Assembly: GCA_039519185.1 (NCBI GenBank)
Contig: CM076851.1
Coordinates: 34,331,799-34,395,798 of the forward strand
Direction: 5' to 3'
DNA from: Astragalus membranaceus
Taxonomy: Eukaryota > Streptophyta > Magnoliopsida > Fabales > Fabaceae
Length of the DNA stretch: 64,000 bases
Shown: positions 1-11,553 of the stretch, piece after piece
Layout: each line of letters starts with the position of its first letter
Position numbering within the stretch: the first letter of the stretch is position 1
Translations under genes and position numbers: made by a program
The notes under the pieces: model-generated
Seen by the model: the letters and a program-made list of their open reading frames with translations, nothing else
What the model was told of the DNA's origin: nothing
Databases searched by the model: none

Positions 1-418
1 AGAACTGCGACGAGGAGGTCATCTTCAGTAACGCGAAGAGGAATGCTTACCGAGGATGAATCGGAGGAAGAAGGACGCACCTGACGGGCGTCACCATAAC
101 TGTGGTCTCGGTTCTGCGAATCGAAATTTGAAGACATAATAGTGGAAAGACGGTTATGATCAAGGGAAATTATGGAGTTTTGTTCACAGGAAGATGGCAA
201 GACTCTGAGAAATTTTGGAATGCAAGCCTAGTTATAGCTATGGGGAGTTGGTTTGCGAAGCATTCGGAACCGTTTTAGCCGCCTTATCGGCTTTCAAAAC
301 CCCAAGTGTCACATAATGGCAGGAAGCCGCTGCAACCTTCACATCAGGTCACATCAAGGGTTTTTGTACCATCAGCCACGTCCTCGCGGCCATACGACAA
401 CACAAAAAGGGGGGCAAT
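1..418 (+). mobile_element. 3' internal end of an LTR retrotransposon with polypurine tract
   Basis: This stretch has no convincing coding sequence. It ends in a purine run (about 404-414, AAAAAGGGGGG followed by CAAT) directly before a TG-starting LTR-like sequence, which is the arrangement of a polypurine tract at the 3' end of a plus-oriented LTR retrotransposon. The rest of the element lies left of the window. Superfamily is not certain; a non-autonomous Ty3/Gypsy element is the best guess. Confidence 0.5.
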
Positions 419-951
419 TGTTAACACCCAAAAATAAATTAAGACGTGGGCCGAGGGCTGAAAAATAGAATTCAGGGGAGACCAGGACACTGAGGCGAGT
501 CACCTGACAATTTATAGAAGATATTTGCCGAAGGAACAATCTCAAAAGAGGGGCTCGAGGTAAAAGATAATGTAAACGCCCCGAGGAGGGATTGAGCTCA
601 AGGGACATTAGAAAAAGCTGAAGCAGGTCTCAACGGATAGAGTGCCTCAGCCATAATAGCTCGGTTAGCCTAAGCTCGATGGCTGCAGGCCGAGGACAAG
701 GGTCAGCCAAGGGGGGTATATGACCGAGGCAAAGAAGGGCACGTGGATAGAACGTGGGAGCAGTTAAAGTTTAAGCGAAGGAGAGAAGCCGTGAGGAGTG
801 TAGCGAAGACGTTTTGGCACCCCACTAACCGTGCTAGTGGGATCGTGGATAGTGGCTCCGATTTCTTAGGGCTAGGAGTGAGATTAGACGTTGATCTTTA
901 ATTGATCCAACGGTAGGCAAATGTTGGCTCGCTTAGTGGCCGACGAGGGCG

Positions 952-1016
<65 letters not shown>

Positions 1017-1155
1017 AAGAGTAACTTGTACAGACACACAATCAATCAATACAAAACTTATTTTTCTCGCAATTTATCTTCATCGCACTTTACTTTACTT
1101 TTATGCATTAGCTAATAGATAATCCAATCCTCGCGTCCCCTCTACCCAACCTGAC
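419..1155 (+). mobile_element. Probable 3' LTR of the leftmost retrotransposon
   Basis: It begins TGTTAACACCC right after the polypurine tract and contains a TATA-rich stretch (955-1013) that could include its promoter. The right edge is uncertain: a TGACA end near 1155 or an ACAACA end near 1298 both fit, and the partner LTR is outside the window. From about 1156 to 1389 I see no gene, only flanking or LTR-end sequence. Confidence 0.45.
955..1013. repeat. (TA)n microsatellite
   Basis: A run of about 29 uninterrupted TA units lies inside the LTR. It gives a spurious open frame of alternating Ile and Tyr. Confidence 0.95.
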
Positions 1156-1406
1156 ACTCTTTGGAAGAGTTAGGAAACCCACAGTTGGGGAGCAGAGTTC
1201 CCTCCTCAACGCAATCGCTCGAAGAACAGAGGAATCAAAGACTGTCCAAACTCTTGACCGAAACCACGGCTAAGACCTAAGAGTTTGACGACAACACATT
1301 ATAATAGAGGAAATAGAAGAGTTTTAAAGGTGAGATTCTCATCACATTATTTCCTTGAGTTTTTTTACCCTCCCTGCTGTAATGGAATATGTCATTTTGG
1401 AAAGTT

Positions 1407-1544
1407 TTTTTTTGATAAGCAATGTTAGTGAGGGAGTGGAAAATGTTAGTTTCCCGAGTTTGAACCCAAGACCTCCTGCTTGCACTCCTTTGGTGCACTC
1501 CTTCGATATCCCTTAGCCCGCCAACTGAGCTACCTACTTGGGAT
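1407..1544 (-). mobile_element. tRNA-derived SINE with 17-bp target site duplication
   Basis: On the minus strand the element starts TCCCAAGTAGGTAGCTCAGT, which has the look of a pol III A box (TAGCTCAGTTGG). A B-box-like GGTTCAAACTC follows, and the element ends in a poly(A) tail, seen as a T run at 1407. It is flanked by TGTCATTTTGGAAAGTT at 1390-1406 and 1545-1561. A relative with the same head sits in an ACLB intron at 46623-46748. Confidence 0.85.
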
Positions 1545-1561
1545 TGTCATTTTGGAAAGTT

Positions 1562-2556
1562 ATTACTATCTTATTATAACTTATTATAATTAAAGGAATC
1601 AAACTACTAACATAAAACTCTCAAACACACCCAAAAGATATTGAGTCATTGACTCACTCCCAGGTGCTTGCTTTCAGTAACCTAGTACCATAAAACTCTT
1701 ACCATTACATGATTTAGGAAAGGAATCAAAAGTTCAAAACACTAACATTACATGTAAAATCTGTCTAAATTCAACAATCCACTTCCAATGTTACTAACTA
1801 TTACTAATTCATCTCTCAAAGTGCAGAGGAATAAAGTAAATATGCAAACACATTACACACACACACTACACAAATACAGAGAACCAGAGTGAGGTGCATA
1901 TTCATTTTTATTCAGAAAAGGCTGGCTTGCACTGAGTTCCAAAAAATACAGGATAACCCAGCTTTTATTACAGATAAGGAGGGATATACAGGCAATGGCT
2001 GGCGAAATACTACATAAGGAGGGAATTAGAAAGGCAACATTGCAGGGAGCAAACCTTTGTTGCAGACAGATTTTACAATTATTTGTGAACTTAGAAAAAC
2101 ATGATACAAGCAGTTACTTTCAGTACAGAGGACAAAGCAGAAGACATATGCAGTTCAATCCAACCATGGAGTGGAGTCCATTGCAGCTGCTAATGATGTA
2201 AAGCATTTGCTTGAAAATTGTCCCAGGACACCCACTTGACCATGAAGATGTACACATATTGGCGACATAGCATTTCATCTACTCTGCCATAACTTTATCA
2301 GTAAGATTCAGGTTACATTTAGCTACAAATCAAAAGCCACTCATGCTGTAAGGAACGAGTTTTGTCAGGGTGCAAAATAACAACCGAACTCGGTAGAATT
2401 ACATGTGACTAGGATACTGGCCGAATCAGCTTGTTCAAATGCTTGTACCCTAAGTTGCCTTGTTAGGTGAGCATAAACTGAGTATATGACAACAAACTAT
2501 CTAATGGTCAACATGAGAGGTAGGGCATGGACTTTAATTTTACAGTTGCAAAATGA
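1562..2556 (-). other. Region downstream of PHYB, including its 3' UTR
   Basis: I see no gene here. The part nearest 2556 must contain the PHYB 3' UTR and polyadenylation site, but neither boundary can be fixed from sequence alone. The rest is AT-rich unique-looking DNA. Confidence 0.5.
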
Positions 2557-5500
2557 CTAAGTAACATTTTTAGAGCTTTTCCGCGTCACAGGTAGTTCAA
2601 GAAGAACAAAGAAGTAGCAACGTTCTGCCTCCCTGACATATTGGACTTCGCCATTCATTAATTTTAGAATCTTCCTGCTCATGCTCAGCCCTAAGCCTTC
2701 TTGAGTCCCCCACCTACTGTTGTGGAACATGTCTTGAATCAATTCAGGAGGAAGACCTTCGCCGGGACATACCATCCTTCACACAAAAATAAAAGATTAA
2801 AACATAATCCCTCAAAAATTATCCACGTGAAAATAATAAAAGCCATGAAATGACTTGAAGATCATGCTACGATACCTAAACTCGGCATGCAGAAGAGTGA
2901 GTCCCTCTGAAATTTGTTTTATTCTTGGACATACATGAATCTCTACCCAGCCATCTGGAGTTGGTGCATAGCGCACCATATTCAATAAGAAATCAGCCAA
3001 GACTTGTTGAATCCTCAATTGATCACCATAAACAGCCAATGTCTTGATTTCTTCAGGAATATCACGGATCAACTGTAAATTTCTTTCTCTTAGCAATAAC
3101 ATTACTTGGCTAACAACTGCATTTATGACATTCCCAAGCAAGAATTCCCCCTTTTCAAGCTCCAGAGACCTAAATCCAAAAGGAAATAAAGACATGAAAT
3201 GAAACCTGCTTCCTCTAAAGAAAAGTAATGAAGTTTATAGAATGACAATAAAGCAAGTATACACACTGAAGTTAACTAACCCATCAGCAAAGCAAGGTAT
3301 ACAGGAAAATAATTGGTATTTCATATTTCACATGATGCATACAATCTACATATCCCAGCAAGAAGGTACTATTACTGACAAGTCCTTTGTCTGAGTTAGC
3401 CTATTTCAAGAGCATCATAGAAGACAAGTCAAATTGATTCCCATCATTGTCAATAAGTAAAACAAGGACATCTGATAACTACATATTGCTATTTGTCCTC
3501 GGATCAAGGTAAAATATCAAAAAAGTTCATGACACTGACGCACAAAGCCAAATCAGAAAAAGAGGTTCTAAAAGGACTACCTTGGGTTGGCTGCATTAAG
3601 TTAATTTTCACACCTTGGGAGGAGAAGGGAACAATAGCATAACAATGACAGAATGCTTGCAGATTCGAAAAAACATCATAAACTGTGACTTTTTAACTTC
3701 AGTTACAATGAACAATATGAAAAAGAAAGAAAGCTAGAAATGAAATAATTAGATAGTTAATTATATTCTAGCATACATGATTAGATCTTTCCCTTGTTAT
3801 GATCCACAAATCTGTTCTAAAAATTGGTAGATTTGGATGTTATATAATAGGGAATAACAACAAGGGCCTATTTGGTTTGAGAAAAACATTTTCTGTTTTC
3901 CTTTTAATTATAATCATGCCATCTTATTTTCACTTTATTTCCTATTTCCAAATATTTGTACGGTTAAAACAATACAAATTTGTTTTCGCTGTTTCCTATA
4001 TAGATCTTTGAAAAGTGAAAACAAAAAACAGAATGAAAACCAGGCAACATTTGTGTCACAGAAATTTTAAACAGGAAATAAAAATAGAAAACATTTCTCA
4101 AACAAAATAGGTCATATGGTATTCTTCCAATGGTCCTTCATTATCAGAGATAAAAAAGAATTGTCATGTTCTCATTCTTTTGCCCCAACCAGTCAGTGTT
4201 ATCTAGTAAGTATCAGGACTATCTTATTATATGGAAAAAACTATATAGTGAACCTAACAATTGTAGCAGGTTTAAATTTTTGACAAGAGAAGTTAATTTG
4301 ACATATGCTGACTAGCAAGCACAAATTCATCACACATTTAGCACAACAGCATGCTTTCATGAATCGTATGCAAGAAAGCCTATTGAGCTTTAGCACAACT
4401 ACTAAGCAAAGGCCAATGAATAGCTTCTATAATGCAACATCCCTCACATGAAAGCTAGAAAGGCCTGAAATGTGTAAGGAATAAGGATATCAAACTAACT
4501 AATCAACGTTATATAGTATTGGAACTAACCACAACTTAGACATTTTTGTTATTGAACTGTCAGGCAACAAGATTGAACCCGATAGCAACTTGGTACACTA
4601 ATCCCATGTTAAAGTACTATTTGTTTTAAAAACTGTAGTATTATTACATTTCAATCCGATATAGCTTTGAATTGTCGGTCTGTAATTCACCACCCTTCAA
4701 GCCTAGCAGGCTTTCACATGAGATGTTGGATATATTATAGCCAAATTTTACAACTCTTAACATTTTCTGCATGGACAACCAAAATTTTTTAAATGAATGC
4801 TTAGAAAACTCACCCATCCTCAATGCTTTCCAGATTAATGTCCCGTATTATCTTTAACATTTGCTTCTCACAAGCAGCACTAGTCTCAAGGAACTGCTTT
4901 TGTTCATCAGTCAAGCCCGTAGCTTCCAAAAGAGAGTTCGTAAAGCGTATGCCACTCAAGGGATTTTTTACTTCTTGACAAATATAAGCTAACTCTTTCA
5001 TCCTAGCAAAGCAAGTCTTATCCTGTTGTCTCTGGACCGTTAGAGCCTGTTGAAGTTCGGGACTTACAATTTGCAAAAAGCAAAAAGCGCCAATGATCTG
5101 ACCTTCCATGTTAACCCTCTTATTTGCAGTCAAGAAAGTTTGCACATACTTTCCATGCCGATCAAGAAATGAAAAAGGGAATTTGTCCGTATCGGTTCCA
5201 CCAAGTGCATTGTGCAAGACTATCATGAACTTTGTCATAGCATCTGAACCCTTCAACTGACAGCAACTACCAAAAACCTCTCCCACCAACAATTTTCCAA
5301 TGACGTCTGGACGTCCCCAACCAGTGAGCTTCTCCATGGCATTGTTCCACTCTAAGCAACATGTGTTATCATCGGATGCAAAAATTGGAGGGATTAATGG
5401 ATTTGGACTATGTACAATAGCCTTGTAGTCACCTTGTATGTTGATGAATTTGTCCATCACAATTTTTTGACCAGTAACATCCTGACCAACAAAGCACACT

Positions 5501-8309
5501 CCAACTATAGCATTTGTATAATCCTTGCTGGAGCAAGCATTCACCACCACAAACACTGCCTTATTTTGATGCCCAGGGCCAAACGTCCTCATTTTTATTT
5601 CAACATTCTTATCTTCATCACCTGTACTAATTAAATTCAAATTATGCCATTGTACAACCAATTATCAATATCTTACTTTTTACTAAAGCCAAACTAGATA
5701 TTCTATAGATGGAAAGTAGGAAAGTGGAATCGGTTTCAATTTAGGGTCCAAAATCCAAAGAGAAAATGTCATTTATTTTCCAACACCTCATACTTTTGTT
5801 ATTCCAAACAAGTGTAAGGCAATTTATATTCCCAATTTTCATAAGAATTCCATTGTTACGCAGTTGAAATAGATGCCCAAAACTGCAGCCATTATTAAAT
5901 TACAAGTGACTCAACTATTTATAGCATGATTGTGCATCCATTAATTTGTGCTTGGGAATTTGGAGAAGGTAGGTATCCATCTTACAAGAAAATACTGCCT
6001 TCCAGTAATTACAGTGAAAGTATTTTGTACACCTTCAAATCTTTTCGTCAACATGTTTACAACAAATTATGGGCATGAAGGACTTCGGTATAGAAAAAAC
6101 AGTGAGTGAACTTCCTAATAAACTCAGTGAATTGGCCAGCAACCAGAGATTTGGAAAGAATACCTTTTAAAGCACGAGATAGAAGCTCGTCCACAGATTC
6201 TTGAGATTCCTGATACACAAGATCATGAAGCAAAGACTTCCCCATAGCCTCCTCTACTGGAAGTCCCGTCAATTCTGAAACCTTCCCATTCCACCCATTT
6301 ATGCGGCCATCAACATCAACGGCAAATATGGGAGCAGTGGCAGTTTCTATCAACCTAACCATTTCCCTGGCCACAGAACTCAGCTCATCTACCCCTTGCA
6401 ACTCTAGTCCCGCCAAATGGGAATGCACAACAGCCTTAGAATCATTATTCTCAGCCTCCTTAAACGAGTCTCGCAAAATAAGCTGCAAAGAGTGAATTGC
6501 ATCCATTTCGGCATTCTCCCAGGGCGAACTACGGCTCTTCACCACTTCTAGAAAAGCTTTGAAGGAAGAACGAGGATGCATTCTCTGCCCATCATCCTTG
6601 TCCTCTGGGTGATGCTTAGCACCACCCCATTTAATCTCCTTCGCCGTATGAGACCTGAACCAGAAAAGAAAATCCTTTTCTGTGATATACGCAACAGCCA
6701 TTCCACAAACCGCATCCCCAAGAGAAGCAGCCCCAGGATAGCCAGCATCACCCAAACTATCAGTACTCAAACCCGTCGAATCACCATGAAAGGCCAACAA
6801 CCACTCTATAATATCCCTTATCTGAGACTCAGTCGGTGTAACACCTAAAGGGGAATAATTCCCTTGGTAGAATAAAGCAGCCCCATCACACTTAACCAAG
6901 TCCATAATACTAGGACTCTGAGTAACAATCCCAGTAGGAGAATCCCTAAGCAACATATCACACAACAGAGTCTGCGTCCTCAAAACCCTCTTCTCCAACG
7001 CCTGCGCCGCCAACTGAAGCTCCATATTCAACTGAAGTCCAAAAGCCTGCATGAGAAACTCACAAGCATACCTTAGAGGAAAAGGAATACACCTAGCAGA
7101 AGTGTGATGACAAACAACAAGACCCCACAATCTCATAGAGCTCCTACCAGTACCACCAATCCCAACACCTTCATCATTTCCATTAATTATAACAGCCATA
7201 ACCAAAGAAGCAATAGACCCCATATTAGCCATGTACTGAGCATGACAACCATGAGGAGCACGAAGTGTTGACCCAACCAAACAAAGAGGCTGAACAAGAG
7301 CCTCATCTTGAAAAACCCTAACAGGTGAAGCATGACAATCAACAATCATTCTAACCCTATTCTGTTTAAACAAAAACCTAGAAGCTTGAGGAATATCAGT
7401 AGCAGGATAATGCAAACCAATATAAGGTTCCAAATCAGGTCTCTTACTTTCAGCAACAACTTCACCATGTTCATCTTCATGAAACTTGTAAACCATTACC
7501 CTATCATAACCAGTCAATTCCCTAACACTCCCAACCACAGCATCACATAAAAGCTTCACATCACCGCCAGGAAGTGCCTGAAGCTGAGAAATCGCCCGTA
7601 CAGCAAGCTTCTGAGACTGAACAGCACCCGCGATGGAAACCGCAGGATCCTCAGATCGAGCAGGTTCCAAATCGATAACAACACCGACATCAACACGGTG
7701 AAGAATTCCATAAAAAGGTTTTCCGGTGGAGCGAGAATGGATCCAAATAGGGTTCATGAGACTAATTTCACGAGCAGCAAAAGCCTTCTCAAGAAGAATC
7801 GCACTTGAATGAGTAAAAAGCGAACGAACATCGGTACCAAAAGTTAACAAACCTGAAGAAGAATCATCATCAAGAGAAGGAACCGATTGAGGAGCAATTC
7901 CAAGCATATCACGAGCGTTTTCAGAGTAACCGAGAATACGAAACGATGATTCATCGACGACGATCATTGAACCAAACGGTTGAATGAAACCGCCGCGTTG
8001 AATCTTAGCAAGGTAAGCAGTTATTTGTTGTTCAGGAACGGATTTCGCCGTGATTCTAACGGATTGTGTAGTGTAATCGAAGGAATCGCCGGATTGTTCG
8101 AAAACGGCGTGAAGTCTTGCGTCTTCAGTGTATTGTGCTATGGCTTTTCTCATCGTAATTGATTCTCCGGTTCCTCCTACGCCTTGTTTTTTCTTTTCTT
8201 CTTCAGTTGTTGTTACTTTTGTTCTTAAAGTTTGAAATTGTTGTTGTTGGTGTGATAGTGAAGCTGAGGTTGAAGCATTTAGTTCTCCTCTGCTACGTGC
8301 TGAGGCCAT
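2557..8309 (-). CDS. PHYB: Phytochrome B photoreceptor, four exons, 1155 residues
   Basis: This is a red/far-red light receptor that carries a bilin chromophore and moves from cytosol to nucleus as Pfr. Exons are 8309-6164, 5621-4814, 3169-2876 and 2776-2557. All introns are GT-AG and the joined frame closes at 1155 codons plus stop, the usual length for legume phyB. A Ser/Gln-rich N-terminal extension is followed by PAS, GAF (about 250-420, with the PATDIP motif near 302), PHY, two PAS repeats (about 645-890) and a histidine-kinase-related domain. The chromophore cysteine is Cys355 in APHGCHAQYM (codon 7247-7245). The kinase-related region reads FARMKELAYICQEVKNPLSG, without the usual phospho-acceptor His, as is normal for plant phytochromes. 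The start was chosen because it opens a phyB-type N terminus (MASARSRGE). Intron positions match other plant PHYB genes. No disabling change is seen. Confidence 0.97.
2876..6163 (-). other. PHYB introns 1 and 2 and enclosed exons
   Basis: Intron 1 (6163-5622, 542 bp) and intron 2 (4813-3170, about 1.64 kb) surround exon 2; intron 3 (2875-2777) is 99 bp. Donors read GTATTC, GTGAGT and GTATCG. Apart from the MITE in intron 2 the introns are AT-rich with no further recognisable element or small RNA. Open frames that run past the exon edges here are intron read-through. Confidence 0.85.
3865..4113. mobile_element. MITE-like inverted-repeat element in PHYB intron 2
   Basis: The ends are inverted copies: left GGCCTATTTGGTTTGAGAAA, and the right end read on the minus strand is GACCTATTTTGTTTGAGAAA. 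The interior is AT-rich and non-coding. No clear target site duplication is visible, so the superfamily is unknown. Confidence 0.6.
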
Positions 8310-8651
8310 TTGAGTGATGTTGTTATTGGTGTGAGTGGTTAATGTGAAAAAATGGATGAGGGAAGAGTGATAGGGATTGGGGAAGGAAGGAAGAGAGGGT
8401 AAGGAGTGTTTGTGTTGTGTTGTGAGTGTGACAGTAGCAGAAACTGCAGAGTGTCCTTGTTTGGCGTATTTCTCGCCCGCGATTGCTCCTTTGCTTCCGT
8501 CCAGTTACGGCGGCAAACCACCTCTTTAATATACCAATTACTATTACCAACGGATTAATTATTTTTTTATTCTGTCAAAAATTCTATTAATTTGATTACA
8601 AGTCAATTATCAATTTATTTTTTTTGCTTATAAAAAAAATTTAGTTTTTTT
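8310..8651 (-). promoter_or_regulatory. PHYB 5' UTR and core promoter
   Basis: The region upstream of the ATG is pyrimidine/purine-skewed and lacks upstream coding. A weak TATA-like box (GGTATATTAAAG on the minus strand) lies at about 8526-8537, which would put transcription start near 8500. Native sequence appears to end at 8651, where a TIR-like transposon begins, so any further promoter elements may have been pushed more than 13 kb away. Confidence 0.5.
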
Positions 8652-8788
8652 CTATAAAGTCCCGATACTTCAAAAACGGAGACGTACTCGTGTCGGATAC
8701 GTATCCGATACCGACACGCACCCGATACTTACCTAAAGAGGATCCAATAATTTTTTAATTCTTTTTAAAAAATATTTGACTCGATAGT

Positions 8789-11411
8789 TGTAATATCCCC
8801 AATTTTCGCTATTTAAATTATTTGGCGTGAAATGATTTTTATTGATTTAAATGGGTTGCTTGAAAATAATGTGTTGAAAAATAATTTGTGTGGATTGTCA
8901 ATTAATTTAATTGGGTGCCAAATTGAGTTAATTGCATCATATTTAGTTTATTAAGAGTGAGGGAGTCATTAGGAAAGAAATGTTTAAGTGAGGGGCATAG
9001 TGGTATTTTTACCTAGCCTATATATATATATATACCTTTCAGCTGAAACACAAAAACACTTCATTCCTTGTAAATTTCTGAAAATCAGATTAGAGAGAGG
9101 AAGAGAGGAGCTCGAGAGGGAGAAGGAAGAAAAGGGAGAGAGAGCTTCAGAAATCTCCAATGCATGTTCAGTTTTCTTTCACCATCATGACCAGCTCATT
9201 CCCCTCTTCCCATTGATACAAATTTCTGAACCAAAACCCTCCTCCTTCATCATCTTCCATTTTCGATTTTGAGCTCCAAGTTTAGCCATTAATGGAGAAT
9301 CCACCTTGCATGTCATTCTTTTAAGGTTGAGGGTAGATTTCAGAGGATATATTGTTCATTTATGCAATTTGGAGGAAGGTTCAGTAGCTAGGAACCTGGG
9401 ATTCGAATTAGGAGCCGCCTTGGTGACCATAAGAGCAAGGGAGCTGTTACGGAGACCGTTCGTGAGGTCACTTGGATCGTGTCAACTCGTAAATTGTTGA
9501 TTTTGTGATTTTCATCACATTAGGTGAGTTCTATAACTCACTAGGAAAACCATGAATATGTGTATGCATGTGTGTCCTGGTTCAGGTCTCGCGTTTTTAT
9601 AAAATTCGAGTCGAGAATGTTTACGAAAACCTCACGTGCGAACCGTCGAGTCATGAAGTCATTGGGATCGAAATTGTTAAAATTGCATGAGTGTGATTGT
9701 TGAATGAATATGATTGATTGTACTGGTTGCTATGTCTGTTTTGATGTATTATTGAGATAGAATGTGAATCCGAATGGACAAGGGAACGATCGGAATAGAA
9801 AAGAAAACGCGAAAACTGTTTTTTCTGAAATACTGTTAGTCACGCACGGACCGTGTGCCTCTGGGCACGGGTCGTGCGTGAGATTCTGGAACCACTGGTG
9901 CTATTTTTGAACAGGCGCACGGGTCGTGTGCCAAGGCGCACGGGTCGTGTGCCAAGGCGCACGGATCGTGTGTCCCCTGCTGAACTCCAATTTTGAAATA
10001 CGTCCTAAGTCGTTCTGATTGGTCCTAAGTCCCTTCCAATCCACTCCCCAAGGTTCCCCTAGGATGGGAACACTGTAATTCTACATGTTTGGCTTTGACT
10101 AAAGTGGTAGTGTCGATCGGGAAGTAGTTAGGGATCGGAACGGAATGATACGATAAATGATGGACACGCACGGATCGTGTGTATGGGCGCACGAGTCGTG
10201 CGTGGTCTTCGGGTTGCCTATTTTAAAAAGTGTTTTAAATCATTCCGAACGATTCCAATTGCTTTCTAATCCCTCCTTCCACCTTCCCTAATGATACTAT
10301 AATTGAATTGCCCTGAATTGAGTGGTAATTGACTGTGATTGAATCTAAGTTATGTTAGTACCATATGATTGGTTGTGTTTGGATTACGTTCCGGTTAAGT
10401 GAATGCTCATGTGATTGACCATTGATTTCATGTTATGACTTTGTGATTGATGTATTGTGCTGGATTGACTGGCTTAGTAAGATTGATAAGATAAGTTAGC
10501 GAACCTTAGTAATCCATGAGAGATCACTTAATACTTAGATTAAGTTAGTAACTAGATCACGTTAGTAATCAGTTTATGTTCAGTTCAGTTGATTGTTATG
10601 TTTAGTTCAGTTCATTGTTATGTTTAAGTCCACTGTTGAGTTCAGTTCAGGTATATCATCATATATATCTTTAGTCGGGGTGACGACCCTATTTAGTTTA
10701 GTGTGCTAGGGGAGAGGCAGTCATGAGCCTTATGAACCTAGGCCCCGTTAGGGACCCAGCCGATTAGTGGGGACGGGTTCACCGGAAGCTTATTATGCCA
10801 AGTGACCGGTGACACGCTATAACTTTAGTTAGTGTTGTTTCTTGTAACCGGCTTGAGGGTTATGAGGTCAACGTTTAGTTAGTTAGCCACATAGTCAATT
10901 TTGAGGACTATGATTTATGAGTTAAGTATAATGAATCAAGCATAATTGAATCGAGAGAATTAGTAAGGGGTCGCGCTAGAACTCACTGAGACAAGTTGTC
11001 TCACCCAATCCATTGTTGTTGTTTTTCAGTTAAGCAGGGAAAGTTGAAGACCGTGAGGCGCGGCTATGGAGATGCTTGAGGAGAAGCCGCTATCTTTATT
11101 TCTTTATGTCTTGTATTTCAGTTTCCCTTGTATCTCTGTATTTTGTATTCAGTTTCTTAGATGTACGATGGTACGACTTATGTTTTTAAGTTGTAAATCG
11201 CTTTCGCAGACTTTCGGTTTTTGGTACTGAACACTAGTTGAGTGGTGTAAGAACGCTTTATGTATTTTATGTCAGTTATGTAAGCGAACTTGATGGGTTT
11301 TTAGCATCGAGTATTAGTATGTATTCAGTATTTAAAAAGGAAGTCACTCTGATGTATGCCAGTAGTGCGCTTCGGTAATTTCTACGAGATAGAAATTAAC
11401 GGGGTGTTACA
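8789..11411 (+). mobile_element. Solo LTR, Ty3/Gypsy Tekay-like, 2623 bp
   Basis: It starts TGTAATATCCCC and ends GGGGTGTTACA, and is flanked by the 5-bp duplication ATAGT (8784-8788 and 11412-11416). No internal retrotransposon sequence remains, so it is a solo LTR left by LTR-LTR recombination. A TATA-rich stretch near 9020 is followed by a GA-rich leader at about 9090-9150. Its layout resembles the LTR beginning at 62986. No protein-coding gene is seen inside. Confidence 0.9.
9915..9973 (+). repeat. Three tandem 21-bp repeats in the solo LTR
   Basis: The unit GCGCACGGGTCGTGTGCCAAG occurs at 9915, 9936 and (diverging at its end) 9957. Looser copies of the same CACGGGTCGTG core occur at about 9842-9882 and 10165-10202. 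Confidence 0.85.
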
Positions 11412-11553
11412 ATAGTTTTCAGATACATATTTGATACTTCTTACCAACTAAGGATACTTCTCAGATACTTTCTCGATACCTCTTACAAACTAAGCACATG
11501 ATTGTCACTCATATACGATACACTTTAACACCCCAATAACTAAAAGACAAAAT

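Noticed and set aside
1..1155. Left-end retroelement considered as the same family as the Tat-like element at 52765
   Set aside because: The LTR starts (TGTTAACACCC versus TGTTCCCATCC) and the untranslated sequences do not match.
1407..1544. tRNA gene suggested by A- and B-box sequence
   Set aside because: No cloverleaf or acceptor stem, and it is flanked by target duplications with a poly(A) tail, so it is a SINE. The same applies to 46623-46748.
5622..5661. Apparent Met start of a separate 283-residue protein at 5661
   Set aside because: The first codons are intron sequence ahead of the acceptor at 5623-5622. The rest is PHYB exon 2.
6057..6163. Open-frame extension of PHYB exon 1 to 6057
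   Set aside because: It reads past a GTATTC donor at 6163-6162. The protein aligns with phyB only if splicing joins 6164 to 5621, which keeps the Lys-Gly-Asp-Glu frame.
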